This document shows, piece by piece, positions 5,197 to 6,429 of a DNA stretch of 6,429 bases. The DNA lies in NCBI GenBank assembly GCA_003543635.1, contig DNAE01000166.1, forward strand, positions 1 through 6,429. Direction: 5' to 3'. The stretch is from Clostridiales bacterium (GTDB taxonomy: Bacteria; Bacillota; Clostridia; Saccharofermentanales; Saccharofermentanaceae). The translations under genes were made by a program, and so were the position numbers. Position 1 is the first letter of the stretch. Each line of letters starts with the position of its first letter. The notes beneath the pieces were generated by a model. That model was not told where the DNA came from. It worked only from the letters and a program-made list of their open reading frames with translations, and made no database searches.

Positions 5197-6429
5197 TTAT
5201 TTCTCCACGTTGTCCACCTTCTTGTCGAGGCCCTTATACTCTTTCTCCTCCATGGGGAGAACGGCATTAAGGATGATGCCCACGAGGGCTCCGACTGCAA
5301 GACCGGAAAGGGAGATCGTGACGGATCCCACGGGGAAGGAGATCGCACCGGAGTAGTTGACACCGATGGAAAGACCGAGGATCAAGGCCGCGATGATGAT
5401 GTTCCTGGACTTGCTGAAATCCGTCTGATTCTCCACAACGTTCCTGACACCGACTGCGGAGATCATACCGTAAAGAACGATGGAAACACCGCCGATGGTG
5501 GCTGCGGGGATCGATGAGATCAATGCAGCGAACTTGGGCGAGAAGGATACTGCCACTGCGAAGTAAGCTGCGATCCTGATAACTCTGGGATCGTAGACCT
5601 TCGTAAGGGAAAGTACGCCCGTGTTCTCGCCGTATGTGGTATTGGCGGGAGCACCGAAAAGGGATGCGAGGATCGTGGCAAGACCGTCGCCCAAGAGGGT
5701 CCTGTGAAGTCCGGGATCCTCGATGAAATTCCTGTTCGTCGTGGAGGAGATGGCGGAGATGTCTCCGATATGCTCCACCATGGTGGCAAGGGCGATGGGC
5801 ATGATGGTCACGATGGCCGTGATGATCATGGACTTATCGGGATTGGAGAAGATCGAGAATACCGTATCCTGAGCCCGGAAGGGAAGGCCGATCCAGGGAG
5901 CGTCTGCAACGGGGGTGAAATCCACGAGTCCCACGAGGACCGCGGAGATATAGGACGCGATAACGCCGAGGATAATGGGAACGATCTTGATCATACCCTT
6001 ACCGTAGATATTGCAGATAACGACTACGAAGATCGCGATCAGGGCAACTATCCAGCTCTGCTTACAGTTATCGATGGCAGATGAGGAAAGCGTAAGTCCG
6101 ATGGCGATGATGATGGGGCCCGTAACGATGGGCGGGAAGAATCTCATTACCTTCTTCTGTCCGAACGCCTTTATGAGCGCGGCAAGTACAAGGTAGAGAA
6201 CACCGGCGCAGGCAACGCCGAGGCAGGCATAGGGAAGGAGTTCCTTTTCCCCGTTGGGAGCGATGGCAAAATATCCTCCGAGGAATGCAAAGGAGGATCC
6301 CAGGAAAGCGGGAACCTTACCCTTTGTAAGTAAATGGAACAGAAGCGTTCCGAGGCCTGCGAACAACAATGTGGAAGAAACGGAAAGACCCGTGAGAGCG
6401 GGGACGAGCACCGTGGCGCCGAACATGGC
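5197..6429 (-). CDS. uraA: Uracil permease (UraA/PyrP, NCS2 family), N-terminus cut by the window edge
   Basis: This inner-membrane transporter imports uracil, normally with protons, for pyrimidine salvage. The visible 410 residues begin [10 protein letters not shown], which is the well-known first-helix motif of the family. The codon before the ATG at 6426 is still open (Ala), so the true start lies outside the window, probably ~20 residues upstream; that ATG is internal. Numbering from that Met, other hallmarks are the [13 protein letters not shown] segment (98-110), the substrate-site TMVEHIGD with Glu218 (215-222) and the signature [13 protein letters not shown] with Glu267 (259-271). The hydrophobic profile fits the 14-helix NCS2 fold, and the C-terminus ([19 protein letters not shown]) is hydrophilic. 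In E. coli UraA, as I recall, a His lies four residues after the first binding Glu; here that position is Asp222, which I believe is common in Bacillota homologues. The gene ends in a clear terminator, so it is a separate unit from the dehydrogenase-regulator pair. Uracil is the most likely substrate; xanthine is less likely. Confidence 0.95.
   Translation of the reverse strand, partial: AMFGATVLVPALTGLSVSSTLLFAGLGTLLFHLLTKGKVPAFLGSSFAFLGGYFAIAPNGEKELLPYACLGVACAGVLYLVLAALIKAFGQKKVMRFFPPIVTGPIIIAIGLTLSSSAIDNCKQSWIVALIAIFVVVICNIYGKGMIKIVPIILGVIASYISAVLVGLVDFTPVADAPWIGLPFRAQDTVFSIFSNPDKSMIITAIVTIMPIALATMVEHIGDISAISSTTNRNFIEDPGLHRTLLGDGLATILASLFGAPANTTYGENTGVLSLTKVYDPRVIRIAAYFAVAVSFSPKFAALISSIPAATIGGVSIVLYGMISAVGVRNVVENQTDFSKSRNIIIAALILGLSIGVNYSGAISFPVGSVTISLSGLAVGALVGIILNAVLPMEEKEYKGLDKKVDNVEK

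Noticed and set aside
5128..5517. Plus-strand frame across the terminator and the end of the permease (also 5704-6084)
   Set aside because: It begins inside the terminator region and is antisense to the conserved UraA sequence. Its Gly/Asp/His-rich translation is typical of a shadow frame.
1..6429. Mobile elements, CRISPR array, tRNA/rRNA or riboswitch
   Set aside because: No transposase motifs, terminal repeats, regular spaced repeats or structured RNA signatures were seen. Nearly all bases lie in six minus-strand genes.

Overview
The window looks like a piece of a Bacillota (Clostridia) chromosome, most likely a gut or rumen Lachnospiraceae/Oscillospiraceae-type organism. I infer this from the purine-rich AAGGGAG-like ribosome sites, the mixed base composition near 50% GC, and the closest remembered relatives of the proteins. 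I could not run a taxonomic search. All six genes lie on the minus strand, so transcription runs from high to low coordinates. Both ends cut a gene: a uracil permease at the right edge and a sensor histidine kinase at the left edge.

Reading in the direction of transcription: (1) 6429-5197 is a UraA/PyrP-type uracil permease that lacks only its first ~20 residues and ends in a strong intrinsic terminator with a C(UUCG)G tetraloop (5151-5179). (2) 5097-3883 is a divergent member of the saccharopine dehydrogenase / carboxynorspermidine dehydrogenase family. Its stop codon directly abuts the start of (3), 3882-3184, an OmpR/PhoB-type response regulator. (4) After a 92-bp gap come an ABC ATPase of the BcrA/LanF type (3091-2171), two six-helix permease subunits (2161-1196 and 1188-355) and the histidine kinase (358 to beyond base 1). 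These last four genes are separated by 9 bp, by 7 bp and by a 4-bp ATGA overlap, so they form one operon.

Genes 3 to 6 together look like a peptide-antibiotic sensing and protection module of the LanFEG/CprABC-K type. The kinase has almost no extracellular part, the regulator carries all the standard phosphorylation residues, and the ATPase has the 'E-loop' (Glu in place of the Q-loop Gln) known from lantibiotic-immunity ATPases. The first permease subunit carries an ~80-residue, very acidic extracellular loop that could meet cationic peptides.

The most unusual points are two. First, a dehydrogenase-like protein that has lost most of its glycine-rich nucleotide-binding loop and other family hallmarks is translationally joined to the response regulator. 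Second, a near-identical ~20-bp sequence lies just upstream of both the dehydrogenase-regulator pair and the ABC-kinase operon (5115-5135 and 3126-3144), overlapping plausible -10 boxes. This suggests that both transcripts belong to one regulon, possibly controlled by the regulator encoded here. I saw no mobile element, CRISPR array, tRNA or rRNA.
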